A stretch of 64,000 nt of DNA, from positions 9,823,638 to 9,887,637 of the forward strand of contig CM054062.1 in NCBI GenBank assembly GCA_028641055.1. Direction: 5' to 3'. The number at the start of each line of letters is the position of its first letter. Position 1 is the first letter of the stretch. This stretch comes from Alopecurus myosuroides. Taxonomy: Eukaryota; Streptophyta; Magnoliopsida; Poales; Poaceae. Positions 22,275 through 34,075 of this stretch are shown piece after piece. Made by a program: the position numbers and the translations under genes. Below the pieces are notes generated by a model. That model was not told the DNA's origin and made no database searches. It saw only the letters and a program-made list of their open reading frames with translations.

Positions 22275-23136
22275 CAACACCCTGGACTAGTGGCTTCATC
22301 CGCTTATCCAATTGATAGAAGACCTGACAGAGGGGTGCCCAGCCCCAAAGTAATACAACAAATTCTCTTCACTATTTTTGCCCCTGATTTATCAGTTAAA
22401 GCATAATTGTGTAAACAAAAGAGAAAGAGGGATGACCTTCTACCCAGATGCGTCCTTCTATGGGAGCCGCTCTTGTCAAGTCTAGTTTGCTTGTGACGTA
22501 CTGTATTTTCTGTTTATCATTCGTTTACATAAGCATACACCTCTCTAAAAAATGTTTTCAATACCTCTGTTTAACAAAATAAAATCTCTAGCACATGAGT
22601 GATCCCTGCTTCCCTCTACAAAGGGCCTTTCTTTTACTTTTATGTTGAGTCTCCATCTTCTAACTTTATGCACAGTTGAGAGAGCATGGTTGCCATTCTG
22701 AGTTTAATGTGCATTTATCCGAGAAACATTATTAATTGATTCATGATGTGTTATTGTGTGTTCTCAAATTACTTGTTCTAGTCTTCCTCTCAAACTTTGA
22801 AGGTCTCTTGGCATTTATGTTTTGCCCCACTCTTAAAGACAAGCGAAATATCACTTTGCAATGTTATCTCTATGCTTGAAACAAACGTATAGCTTTCGAG
22901 TGCATTATTATTCATGATCTTTTATTTGTGTTACTTTTCATGATGCAAGGTGATTGCTATGTTTTATTGTTAGAATTATATCTACCATGTTTGTGTTAAA
23001 GTACTATGATCTCAGCTATGATTGTGCTTTTACAATTTAGATGATCAAGTTTATGTTGGTAGCATGTCACCTCAGAAATTATGTGTTTTTATCGTTTACC
23101 TGCTCGAGGACGAGTAGAAACAAAGCATGGGGATGT
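22275..23136 (+). mobile_element. 3' internal end of a Sabrina-like Athila element
   Basis: Non-coding remains upstream of the LTR at 23137. The last part, CTGCTCGAGGACGAGTAG then GCATGGGGATGT, matches the known ending of Triticeae Athila-lineage elements, with the polypurine tract at 23127-23136. The older LTR ending at 22274 lies within it. No open reading frame of note is seen. Confidence 0.6.
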
Positions 23137-24731
23137 TGATACGTCATAAACGTATCCTTAATTTCTGATTTTCCATGTTGTTTTCATGCCATATGCTACA
23201 TGTTTTCCTTACACTTTATGTCATTTTTATCGATTTCTCGGGACTAACCTATTGACAAGATGCCACAGACCCAGTTCCTGTTTTCTGCTGTTTTTAGTTT
23301 CAGAAAAGTTGTTTTGGAAATATTCTCGGAATTGGAAAATTCGAAACCCGGAAGTCTTAGAATTCCTGAAGGTTCCACGGAGTCTCGAAGAGGCCTTGAG
23401 GGGGGCCACAGGGGGGCCACACCATAGGGCGGTGCGCCCCTGGCCGTGCCTAGGGGTGGTGTGGGCCCCTCGGGTGCCCACCGCCATCGCCCTTTCACCC
23501 ATATAAACCCCCCCGATGCGTGAACCCTATAAATATACCAATTTTCCACGAAAAACACCCGATGTCGCCATCATCATCAACTCGAGATCGGGAGGGTTCT
23601 GGAGTTTTCCCCGGCGCCCTGCCGGGAGGGAAAATCATCACCGGAGGGGTCTACACCACCATGCCCGCCTCCGAAGTGACGCGTGAGTAGTTCATCCTTG
23701 GACTAAGGGTCCATAGCAGTAGCTAGATGGTTTTCCTCTCCTCTTTATGCCTCATGTTTAGATCTCGTGAGCTTCCTCACATGATCGAGACCATATTATT
23801 GTAATGCTACATGTTGTGTTTGCTGGGATCTGATGAATATTGAATGCTATGTCTCTTGATTATCAATATATCATGTTGTCTTCATGTGTATATTATTTAT
23901 GATCTTGAATGCTCTCTGTTGTTAGTAGATGTTCTGGCCAAGTAGATGCTAGTGACTCCAAGAGGGAGTATTTATGGTCGATAGTGGGTTCATGCCTCCT
24001 TTGCATCTACGCTCGAGTGACGGAAACATGACGGATGGAGGATGTGTTGTTGCCATTATGGACAAAACAACAATGTTTAACTTGTTTACATTGTTTACAT
24101 TACACACTTTGCTTAATACGATAATATTTTGCTTGCAACTTAATACCCAACGTTTGTTCGCATGATACTCGGAGGGTGGATTATTAGTCATAGATGCAGT
24201 TGGATGACAATCTATGTATCTTGTTGTAATGCCCGCATGACTATCATAGTAATCTTTATGTCACGCATGTTTCATTATCTATCAGTTGCCCATATGTAAT
24301 TTGTTCACCACGCATGTTAGTTATCTTTTATGGAGAGACACCACAAGTGAACTGTGGACCCCGGTCCATTTTCTCATAGTGATAATACAACCACTGCAAT
24401 TCCTGTTTTCACACTGCGACTACTGTTTTCATATTGTTCTCATACTGTTTTCCACACCATACGTGTAAACTCTTTGTGTTCAGCAAAACCGGTGAGATTG
24501 ACAACCTCACTACTTTGTTGGGGCAAAGTGAATTGATTGTGTTGTATAGGTTCCACGTTGCTGCTGAACCGGTAGTGCGCCCTGCCACCTCAGCTGCATC
24601 ATCCTTCGGAAGTTGCTTCTTTCTCCTATTGGTCAATTCAACCTTAGTTTTATTTCTGAGGGAAATTTTCTGATGTGCTCATCAAACCTTCCTCTTAGGG
24701 TCTCCCAACGAGTGCAAGACCGACACCATCA
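23137..24731 (+). mobile_element. Sabrina-like 3' LTR
   Basis: 1595 bases, from TGATACGTCATAAACG to GACACCATCA. The same family occurs as a solo LTR at 27354-28945 and as an inverted fragment at 24732-25560. TATA-like CCTATAAATATACC lies near 23528. I recognise the family as Sabrina-like from its ends; this was not checked against a library. Confidence 0.8.
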
Positions 24732-25560
24732 GTCATCTCTAGTGGAGATCCAAAACAACTACAAGCATCGGAGAGCATGCACAAACTTAAATAAAACATG
24801 GAGACGGTAATAGTAACAAGATCATATAATATAGATTAATAATCTGATCATAACTTCATAATTCATTGGATCCTAGTAAACACAAAACATATCAATTACA
24901 TAAGGACAATCTTGATAATGTTAGGCAGCTCGCAAGACCGCAACATGGAGGCACAAGGATTAGAGACCACCGTCTAGATATTATTATGGAATCATAGTCC
25001 GAATATGAACCACTCATGCATATGTTCAGAGGCAATCATGCCGATGTAGAGGCCCTCGGTGACGATATCCCCTTCCGGCATGGTGCCGGAGCAGGGCTTT
25101 AGAAGACGATGGGTTTCGAGGTGACGATGGCTCTAGATGGGTTTCATGGAAAATAATCACCACCTGAAAGAAATTAGATCAGAAGGAAATTTATAGACGG
25201 GAGAAGGTGTCGGGAGGTGGCCCACCCCCATCAGGTGACTGGAGGGCGCGGCCAGGGGTGGACCCGCGTCCCCTGGTAGCCTGGTGGTTGTGTCCCTCCC
25301 TCCAGGTCATCTTTTGGCTCTGTTTTAGTTATGAGTAAACAATTGGCCTCCGTGGATTTTCTGGACTTTTCACGAATATTTGCAAAACAACCTTTCTGAA
25401 ACAAAAAACAAAGAGAAAACAGAAACTGACGTTGGACATCTTGTCAATAAGTTAGTCCAAAAAATGACTAAAAATGATATAAAACTATAATAAAAATATA
25501 TAGCAATGATATAAAACAAGCATGAAACAATAAAAATTTATAGATACGTTTGGACGTATC
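24732..25560 (-). mobile_element. Inverted partial LTR of the same Sabrina-like family
   Basis: Read on the minus strand it starts TGATACGTCCAAACGTATC at 25560 and follows the family LTR for about 830 bases, including GAGTGGTTCATATTCGGACT. It is more diverged than the other two copies and is cut where the plus-strand LTR ends. Confidence 0.7.
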
Positions 25561-26240
25561 AGAAACCCTAGGCGCACAAGCCATAAACTACTACTCACTT
25601 ACCACTATATATATCTGAAGACTTGATATTATATAGGACACATTGAATGTATGCCCAATATACACGAGACTACAACTCGGAACTCCTTGGGATCGCATAA
25701 TTTTTAATAGATTAGTCTTAGCCTAGAAATTCTAGATACACTCCAAAAACCTTGTGATGAGTCGATTTGTGTGATCACAAAGGACCAATTATGTACCGAT
25801 CTGTAGCTCCTTCATTAATAAAGTTCGAGGATCTTCATCTAAATCGTGTCGTGATTTGAATTTGTTGACATGCACCTCATACCAAACAAATAAACTCATC
25901 CTTGCTACACAAGTGCGAGATTGCAGTGAGATCATGAAAACCATACTTCGCCAATTGGCGCGCTAGGTAGGGGTTGTACACGTCATACAAGTCGAGTCAC
26001 CATACACATCTTCAATGGGTCTTATCCATCATCGTTGTTCCCAAAAACTCCGATTCCACATACTATTGGATACCTCACAACACTTTGTTCTTTGCCACAT
26101 AGTTTGGAAACTGAGCACATCAATGTTGTTTATAATTCCACACGTGTATCAGGATTTTCCTCAAAATACTCATTATCTCAAACTAATAGGATTATATCAT
26201 AGAAAAAAGTTAATTATGAAACACAAATATGAAAAATAAT
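25561..26240 (+). mobile_element. LTR remnant with primer-binding site
   Basis: Plus-strand sequence with TATATATCTGAAG near 25605 ends in CATACTTCGCCA and is followed by TTGGCGCGCTAGGTAGGGG at 25955-25973. That arrangement looks like an LTR end followed by a primer site of the Athila/Tat type. The rest of the element is not recognisable. Confidence 0.4.
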
Positions 26241-27353
26241 ACTTTTTATTATTTCATTCAGAGCATATTTCCATCAAACATCACAATTAATTACCTTTCT
26301 TTAGCTGCCTTTTCCTTAGTTTTTTGTAGAAATAGACTTCTGCTTCCAAGGTTGCGGATCTAGATTGAAGCTCCATGAGGCCGATCTGACTTCTTTGAAG
26401 GAGGAGAAAGGAGAAAGAAAAGCAGCGGCAAGGGGTGGGTACTTTCGAAGAAGAAGCATCACTGAGAGAGAGAACTTATCGAGGCTAAGGTTGAACCAGA
26501 GCTTGCCTTGGAGAGGAACGCATAATCGACTTCGTCTCTATCAAGGACTAAAGAGAAGGTGCATGAGCTGTCCTAGAATCTAGGCTCTTTTCTCTCATTT
26601 TATTTGATGATGCCATTGGGCTAAGGCGTCTAAAGGCTCACTCCCATCAACCATTGTCTCTTGATGGCTCATCCTTGGAAGCGATTGCTAAAGAGTATGT
26701 TGCAGTGGTTTCCAAGCTCAAGGGGACACCATCAGCTAGTGTCGAGGAGTTCTCGGGGTGGGGGTGGGGGCGGGGGAGGGGGGTGGGGGAGGAGAGATCT
26801 CTAAGACGGAAAACTTCCTCATATCCCGATTTAAACGGTCATCCTTGTTTGGCTATTTAAATCCTTGGTCCACCCGATGAGGGCTGAAGCCAACCTCATC
26901 AATCTTGGGCTTTCCTTATTTTTTTCACAATTTTTACAGTAAGTGTACAATTTATTTAGACTATTTTGTCCAAAAGCTATGAGGTTGGCCGACCCCACAA
27001 CTAACACGTATCTCCGCCAATGCACCCGATAGCCTTCTAGCTTAGAACATCTCCGGTGCAAAAAAAACTGTCATATAAGGCACCAAAGGCCAAAAAAGGT
27101 CTCCAAGATATGATGTATACCTTAGCAATGCCCCAAAATTTTAAATCATACCCTAAAAATTTGGGTCTGGCGATATATATTTTGGGCACCAAAATGGTGC
27201 CCTATCTCATAAAAGCGTCCGCGCGCGCCCATCAACTGTTATTTCGTCGTTTTCCCCACCGCGTGCGATCGCCCCTGCTCCCCGCACCACCGCCGATTCC
27301 CGCCACGACAACCACCGCCCACCGTTCTAGCGCTAGAACCGGCCGCGCGCTGC
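26241..27353. other. Unassigned stretch, probably decayed repeats
   Basis: No supported gene. A charged 72-codon frame at 26365-26583 may be a remnant of a retroelement coiled-coil. A run of G blocks lies at 26755-26795. From about 27050 the sequence GAACATCTCCGGTGC resembles a Harbinger-type end, and 27220-27348 is GC-rich like the 5' part of a gene. It may belong to the AP2-like locus split by the solo LTR. Confidence 0.35.
26755..26795 (+). other. G-run tract, possible G-quadruplex
   Basis: Six runs of four to six G separated by single bases (GGGGTGGGGGTGGGGGCGGG and onward). Such spacing is the textbook form of an intramolecular quadruplex. Confidence 0.6.
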
Positions 27354-28945
27354 TGATACGTCATAAACGTATCCATAATTTCTGATGTTCCATATTGTTT
27401 TCATACCATATGCTACATGTTTCCTTTACACTTTATGTCATTTTTATCGATTTTCTGGGACTAACCTATTGACAAGATGCCACAGAGCAAGTTCCTGTTT
27501 TTAGCTATTTTTTGTTTTAGAAAAGTTGTTCCCGAAATATTCTCGAAATTGGACGATTCGAAGCCCAGAAGTCTTAGAATTCTCGGAGGATCCACGGAGT
27601 CCGGAGGAGACCCGGAGGGGGGGCCACAGGGGCCCCACACCATAGGGAGGCGCTCCCCCTGGCCGCCCACTGATGTTGCCCTTTTGCCTATTTATTCCCC
27701 TCAAAGTGTTAACCCTAAAATAGTCGACCTTTTCCACGAAAAACACACGAGGCCGCCGTCATCGTCAACCCGAGTTCGGGAGGTTCTGGAGTTCTCCCTG
27801 GCACCCAGTCGGGAGGGGAAATCATCACCGAAGGGATCTACAACACTATGCACACCTCCGGAATGATGCGTGGGTAGTTCATCATTGGACTACGGGTCCA
27901 TAGCAGTAGCTAGATGGTTGTTCTCTCCTCTTTATGCCTCATGTTTAGATCTTGTGAGCTGCCCTACATGATCAAGATCATCTTATTGTAATGCTACATG
28001 TTGTGTTTGCTGGGATCTGATGAATATTGAATGCTATGTCTCTTGATTATCAATCTACCATGTTATCTTCATGTGTATGTTATTTATGATCATGCATTCT
28101 CTCCGTTGTTAGTAGCTGCTCTGGCCAAGTAGATGCTAGTGACTCCAAGAGGGAGTATTTATGGTCGAAAGTGGGTTCATGCCTCCTTTGCATTTGTGCT
28201 CGAGTGGCATAAACGTGAAGGATGGAGGATGTGCTATTGCCATTAGGGAGAAAATAACGATGTTTACATTACACACTTTGCCTAATGCGATTATCTGTTG
28301 CTTGCAACTTAATACCCAAGGATTGCTCAGATAACATTCTGAGAGTGGATTATTAATCATAGATGCAATTGGATAACGATCTATGAGTCTTGTTGTAATG
28401 CCCGCATGAATCACATAGTAATCAGCATGTCATGCATATGCACTACGGTGCAGACTTTATATCTGTCAATTGCTCGGCTGTAATTTGTTTACCACACATG
28501 CTATATATCTTTCTTGGGAGAGACACCTCTAGTGAACTCTGGACCCCGGTCTTTTTTCCTCACACTGATAATACAATCACTTCAATCTCTGTTTTCATAC
28601 TGTTGCTACTGGTTTACTACTGCCATCACTGTTCTCTTTCATCTACTGCAAACAAATATTATTTTCCACACGATACGTTTAACCTCTTTGTTTTTAGCAA
28701 AACCAGTGAGATTGACAACCTCACTGCTTTGTTGGGGGTAAAGTGATTGATTGTGTTGTGTAGGTTCCACGTTGCTTCTGAACCGGTAGTGCGGTCTGCC
28801 ACCTCAGCTGCATCAACCTTCAGAAGTTGCTTCTTTCTCCTACTGGTCGATTCAACCTTTGTTTCTTTCTAAGGGAAAACTTGATGATGTGCTCATTACA
28901 CCTTCCTCTCGGGGTCTCTCAACGAGTGCAAGATTATCACCATCA
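27354..28945 (+). mobile_element. Sabrina-like solo LTR
   Basis: 1592 bases, TGATACGTCATAAACG to TTATCACCATCA, flanked by the direct duplication GCTGC at 27349-27353 and 28946-28950. No internal sequence or second LTR is present, so it is a solo LTR left by recombination between two LTRs. Confidence 0.9.
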
Positions 28946-28984
28946 GCTGCGTCATTTCCCCATCGATTTTCTGTCGATTAGAGG

Positions 28985-29565
28985 AGGAAGTCATCGATTC
29001 ATAGCCGCCGCAGATGGTGCACCAGGTGTGTACCAGCACGGGCTTCCATAGCATGCGATTGCGGCTGCCTAGGCGGTAGTCGACGAAGATCATGCAAAAC
29101 AGCGTACGGTGGTGGATGGGGACGTTTGACACACCCGAGATCATCGCCCGTGCCTTTGACATGGTGATGTAGCGGCTCGGCCATCCGCATGCCAAGCTAA
29201 ACTTCCGCGACATCGACCTAAGAGACGTCGCCGAGTTTTTCACCCGGACATGAGAATGGTGACATCCGACGAGCTGGATAATCATCGTGTAGTCGCACAT
29301 CCATCGGGACGACAAGGCGGCGATGGATAGGCTACGCCAAGAGCAGTCGGAGCTTGTGCAGGTGCATCTAGACCACGACGCCACGAGGGATGCCATGAAC
29401 CATCAAGGTTTGGCATCCTGGGTTTCGACATCCCGGGTGTAGATTTTTCCCTCCTCCACCACCGTCTTGTCGTTAGACTCCGATGACGATTTTTGGGAGA
29501 GCCTAATTCATGTAATCGATGGCGACTCTGATGATGAGTTCCTCGATGAATTCTGGGACAACTAG
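28985..29565 (+). pseudogene. AP2/ERF-like pseudogene
   Basis: The plus-strand translation from 29041 shows an AP2-type core: VRWWMGTFDTPEIIARAFDM, then RLGHPHAKLNFRDIDLRDVA, with the WLGTFDT-like strand and helix typical of AP2/ERF DNA-binding domains. A second conserved part (SLDSDDDFWESLIHVIDGDS) in another frame ends at TAG 29563-29565. It has stops inside the domain (TAG near 29075 and 29165, TGA near 29252) and frame changes. AP2-like genes of this kind are widespread in Triticeae repeats. The upstream part is separated by the solo LTR. It cannot give a full protein. Confidence 0.65.
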
Positions 29566-29909
29566 AATCAGAGAGGTGTAGTCTCAAATGTCGAAGTAGT
29601 GTCTCAAGTGTTGAAGTAGTGTCTCATATGTCTGATGGTATGTGTAATGTCTCAAGTGTTGAAATGGTATCGAGTGTTGAACTTGGTGTCGGATCGAACT
29701 ATTTGTCAATTTTTTTGAAAAAATTGTCGAAGTTTTCAACATTTGGAAGTTTGATGTGTTGGTTGAAACCCTATCCTGCATCATCTAAAAAAGAGTCGAT
29801 CCTTATTTTACATCAACTGGATTGAGTGCCATAAATTTTGCACCAATAGTATCCTAAAACTAGTTTTGTATTCCCTATTTTACATCATTTGTCCAGTTGG
29901 AACAGGTTG
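29566..29909. other. Non-coding stretch
   Basis: AT-rich, with short irregular repeats of GTGTCTCAAGTGTTGAA between 29590 and 29690. No gene is seen. It may be the decayed 3' region of the AP2-like locus. Confidence 0.4.
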
Positions 29910-31752
29910 CAGTAGACCATGGCGTGACCTTCAGGGGGATTGTGGCCCTAGGCTTGAGAAGATTGAAGTGATTAGAGGAAAAGAGATTTACGAGGGGTTC
30001 TTGGCGGTAGCTTCGGCTCAGGCTGAGCGCGAGCGGTTCTCCTAGGCCAGCAGGTGCGGCTGTCCCCATTTCCTCCCCCGGGCAGGGAGGAAGCGGGGGT
30101 AGCCCCCTAAGGCCAAGTGTCGGCCCTCGACCCACGGTAGGAAACCCTCGGCCCCCCTATGGGGACCATCCCAAATAATGTTTCCCAATGAGTGCCTCTA
30201 CATTCATATAGAACAAGAGGGAGTTTGGTGCAGATGGTCGCTGACTCTAGCTCTCCGATTACATGCGGCAGGAAGATGTGGACATCGTGGGAGTGCAAAA
30301 ACGATTAGACACGATTTCTCTATCGCTGAGTTACACGGCCTGGCCACCACAAGTTTGTTTGGCACTGGCTCCCGGCCTCGGGTCACCAAGGAGGAATCCT
30401 CCTTGGAGTTAAGGAGGATACCTTTCAGATATATGATATGGATCGTGGGGAATTTTTTGTGAACATTTCATTCACCCACAAACAATCTAACCTTCGGTCG
30501 GAGGTGATTATTATCTATGGCCTGCTGACCAGAGGAGGTCCACTGACTTCTTGACTAAGTTGACGTCGAAGGTGGAGCAAAGTCCCACACCTGTGGTCAC
30601 GGCAGGGGACTTTAACCTTATACATCCCCCCGATGAAAAGATCTCAGATAACATGGAACTCCCTAGGATGCGGATGTTTAATGACTTTATTACGGACCTC
30701 GCCTTACGAGAGATAGACCGGGTGGGAGCCAGATATACCTAGGCTAATAACCAGGCCGACCCAATTCGGAGCATGCTGGATAGAGTTCTAGTATCGGTAG
30801 AGTGGGAGGTGGCCTTCCCACTCTACTCTCTCCGAGCTCTCACTCGGGTGGGTTCTGACCATACCCCCTCCTTTTTTCTCTGGAGGGGGGAGGGTAGCAC
30901 CGAGGCCCAACCGTTTCCACTTTGAGGACTTCTGGCCAGACCATCAAGGCTTTATGGAAGCGGTGGGCCTCAAATGAGCTAAGGCCGCGGTCTCCCCCTT
31001 CGGGTGTATAATGAGGTGGATATTTGGCATGAATGTGCTAAGGTTATCCGCCAATTTATGCGCAGATGGGGCTAACATCCGCAGACACAAGGCTTTGCTC
31101 CTTACAAAGATTCAATCGCTTGATTCCGCGTCGGACTCGGTAGGTCTGTCCCCGGATGAGTGTCTTCAGAGATATGCCTTAGAGGCCTCTCTTATGACGA
31201 TCTATAAGGGAGATGAGATCTTCTCGCGCCAGCGGAGCCGTCAGAAATGGTTGCTGTTAGGACACGCTAACACGGAGTACTTACACGCCATTGCTAACGG
31301 AATGCGCCGGAAGTGCTCGATCCCGTGCTTATGGTCGGATGGCCGCCTTCTTTAGGAGGCGTAGGAGCAAACCTCCCATGTATACTCCTTCTACAAGGAG
31401 CTCTTTTCGATAGGACCCCGCACAGGGGTTGCATTATCACGAGACCTTTGGCGCTTGGACGCCCTGGTCTCTGATAATGACAATGCGGATCTCACACACC
31501 CATTCCCGCCGGAGGAGGTCAGGAGGGCCATTATGAACATTAAGGCTTCTTCACTCCCTGCCCCGGACGACATCCCAGTCTCTTTCTTCCAAAGATTTTG
31601 GGTCCGTCTTTGTGATTATACCGATGTTCCAAAAGTTCTATATTGGGACATTGGTTATGTATTTCCTTAATTTTGGATTGATCTCTCTGATCCCTAAGAT
31701 AGCGGGGTCACAGATATTCGCCAGTTTAGACCAATCATAATTATTAATGTCT
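29910..31752 (+). pseudogene. LINE, 5' part: endonuclease and start of reverse transcriptase
   Basis: A plus-strand non-LTR retrotransposon, heavily mutated. The first recognisable part (29920-30190) is the linker before the endonuclease. The apurinic endonuclease domain shows VVTAGDFNLIHPPDEK near 30595 and the VGSDHTPS motif near 30855. Further on, RQKWLLLGHANTEYLHAIAN and RRAIMNIKASSLPAPDDIPV lead into the RT domain, followed by LISLIPKIAG. The text breaks inside the RT at 31752 and resumes at 57514. Many stops and frameshifts. Confidence 0.85.
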
Positions 31753-34075
31753 GTCGCACCCGGACTTCTAGGGGATACTCACAGTCCGTTAAACAGTAGA
31801 TAAATGGCTTACGGGGCATACCAACACCCGCATCTCAATATGAGCAGGCCAACACGTAAACATGTGACAACCATTCTCTTACTATTCATCGTTTGCGCAA
31901 ACTATCCCGTAGAAATCCAGATACTTCCATTGACGTACTTCAAACCATACACACACGGTACGTCAACGGCGTTTGAACAATTGATATCACAACATATCTC
32001 TACGACACAAAAGATTGAAATAAGTTGCAAATAGCTCTCACTAGAGCAGAGATAGCAAATACAATCATCCAGAGGACACATGTCCCAACAATCCATCATT
32101 ACATCACAGCGGAAGCATCCAAAATGTCTGAGTACAGACAAGAACCAAATAGGCCTAAGAGGCCGGAAACGAACAGACGGAGCCCATCCACGAAGTCTCG
32201 AATCCTGCCCGGGTCCGCTATCTACTCGTCAGCAGTCTCGTCATACTCCACGTAGTAGCCACCATGGGGATCTTCGGAAACGTCGTCTGCGGAAACCACA
32301 GCCCCAAAGGGGTCAGTACATAAACGTACTGGCAAGCAAGACTCACAGTTCACCAAAGTGTAACCCGTCAACACCAAGCACAGATGCTTTGGGTTCAACG
32401 GAAGAGAGGGGATATAAAAGATGCTGCAACTGGCTGCTCTAACCAACTACAGAGTTACTACCACTTCCGGCTAACAGAAAGGAGATAAGATCGCGTATCG
32501 TAACCAACTATAGCTAACCACCAAACAAACCCATCCTGGATCTCGCCCCTTATCCAAAGAAGCAATCCAAGGATAACTCACACAGTTGGAGAAATGATGG
32601 TTCAAATTATTGTGTCAATAAGCCTATTACTAGTCAAGTTGTTAATCATTGGGTGTAAGGTTGTTAATCATTAGGTTTAAGTTGTCCTGAGTACTTGTTA
32701 GCCAGTACTTTCACCAAGTAGTCCATAACCGCGGAAAACACGGCTTCTCGAGAAGATTTATCCCTGCAGGGGTGCACCAATTTGGCCGTACACGTAAGAA
32801 TATCCCGCCAGGCGGGAATCAAACCCACCAAGCGAGGTACTCAACACAACTCAACTCTTCTTCGCATCAAGCCCAAAGAACCTTGGGCGCACGGCTAATC
32901 GAGCCCGGAAGAAAGGGGACCCTCATAGCACTCTAAGAACGTGTCCCCCTATATGCCGACTACAAAAGTTCCACCCTGGCCTGGGCTCGCAAAAACATGC
33001 ATGCGGCAAATGGAAAAACACGAACTAAATGAGGCGATTTGGACGAGATGCGAAACGAATAAAATTGAGGGGGGCGCCCATACTCGTTTCCCACATGCGG
33101 TTAGTGCGCTCATCATGGATCAGTAGACAAGACCCTTTTCCTATTAGGGTCGACACTAGCAGGCCTCAAAACCACGCAGGGCCTCCTGCCGGTGCCTTAT
33201 CATCAAATTATTATTAACAATAACATTAGCATGATTGATTGATTAAACATCGAGCCCCCAGAGCATAATGAAATAGTAACAGAAAGTAACGGGTAACAGA
33301 CTCGAGCAAAGCAACCCTAAGCATGCTAGTAAGACACGGGCAACAAGCAATGGTTATAGGTATGGAGGTGAGGCAATATCAGGGTTCAGGATATCATGTG
33401 ATAGGATCGAACAGAAACAACTATTCATAGGGCTAGCAGAATAGACAACGGAAAATTATCGGTATCCAATGTTGAAAGGAACACGATGGTTCATGTGAGT
33501 GAATACTTGCCTGCAAACCCAGTAGCCTGGTACTGAGCTAACTCCTTAGAAGGGGTGTCGTAAGTATCGTCGGTCTCAACGTCGCCGTTTATCCGAGAAG
33601 AAGCAAACAAACAACGCAGAGAACAAACAATCAATAACATGGCATAGTGCACAAACATGGGATGATGCATGACCATTTAATTGATGCATCAAAATAACTA
33701 GTTGACATGGTAACAACATGATTAAATGGACCCTCATGCAATTTGGATTGCATATGAAAAGCCCATGAATTATGGTTGAATTAATTGTTTTACAACTAAG
33801 CAACATGTGAAAGTGGATTAGCATAATGCATGGATGAGGAAAACAGCAAAATAACAACAATAGAATCAATTGGAAATAAGGTTTACCAAGTTTGGAAATT
33901 CATTTATTAAGTTAAGAAATTTTGGTTCCTTAAAGGTGTCACACAAGCATTTGTTGTTTTCACCAAGTTTAATTGTTCAAAATAGATAACAAAGTTCATA
34001 TTTGAAAATAACACCAAATTTTAGGTGGAATACATGTTTCACTTGTTGAAAAAGGATTTCAAATAAATTAGTTAT
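31753..34075 (-). mobile_element. A 3' LTR, left part
   Basis: It starts TGTCGCACCCGGACTTC on the plus strand and ends at the insertion site of B (GTTAT at 34071-34075). Small open frames inside also occur in the other LTR copies and are not supported as genes. Confidence 0.9.

Noticed and set aside
22200..22406. A small open frame after the old LTR end.
   Set aside because: It crosses the presumed LTR boundary at 22274 and resembles nothing known.
28985..29565. A functional AP2/ERF transcription factor gene.
   Set aside because: Stops lie within the DNA-binding domain, the frame changes, and there is no start region.
32222..32446. A 74-codon frame found in all four chromovirus-family LTRs (also at 34551, 45008 and 53104).
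   Set aside because: Between A and B most base differences change the amino acid, so there is no sign of coding selection. The similarity is explained by LTR homology.
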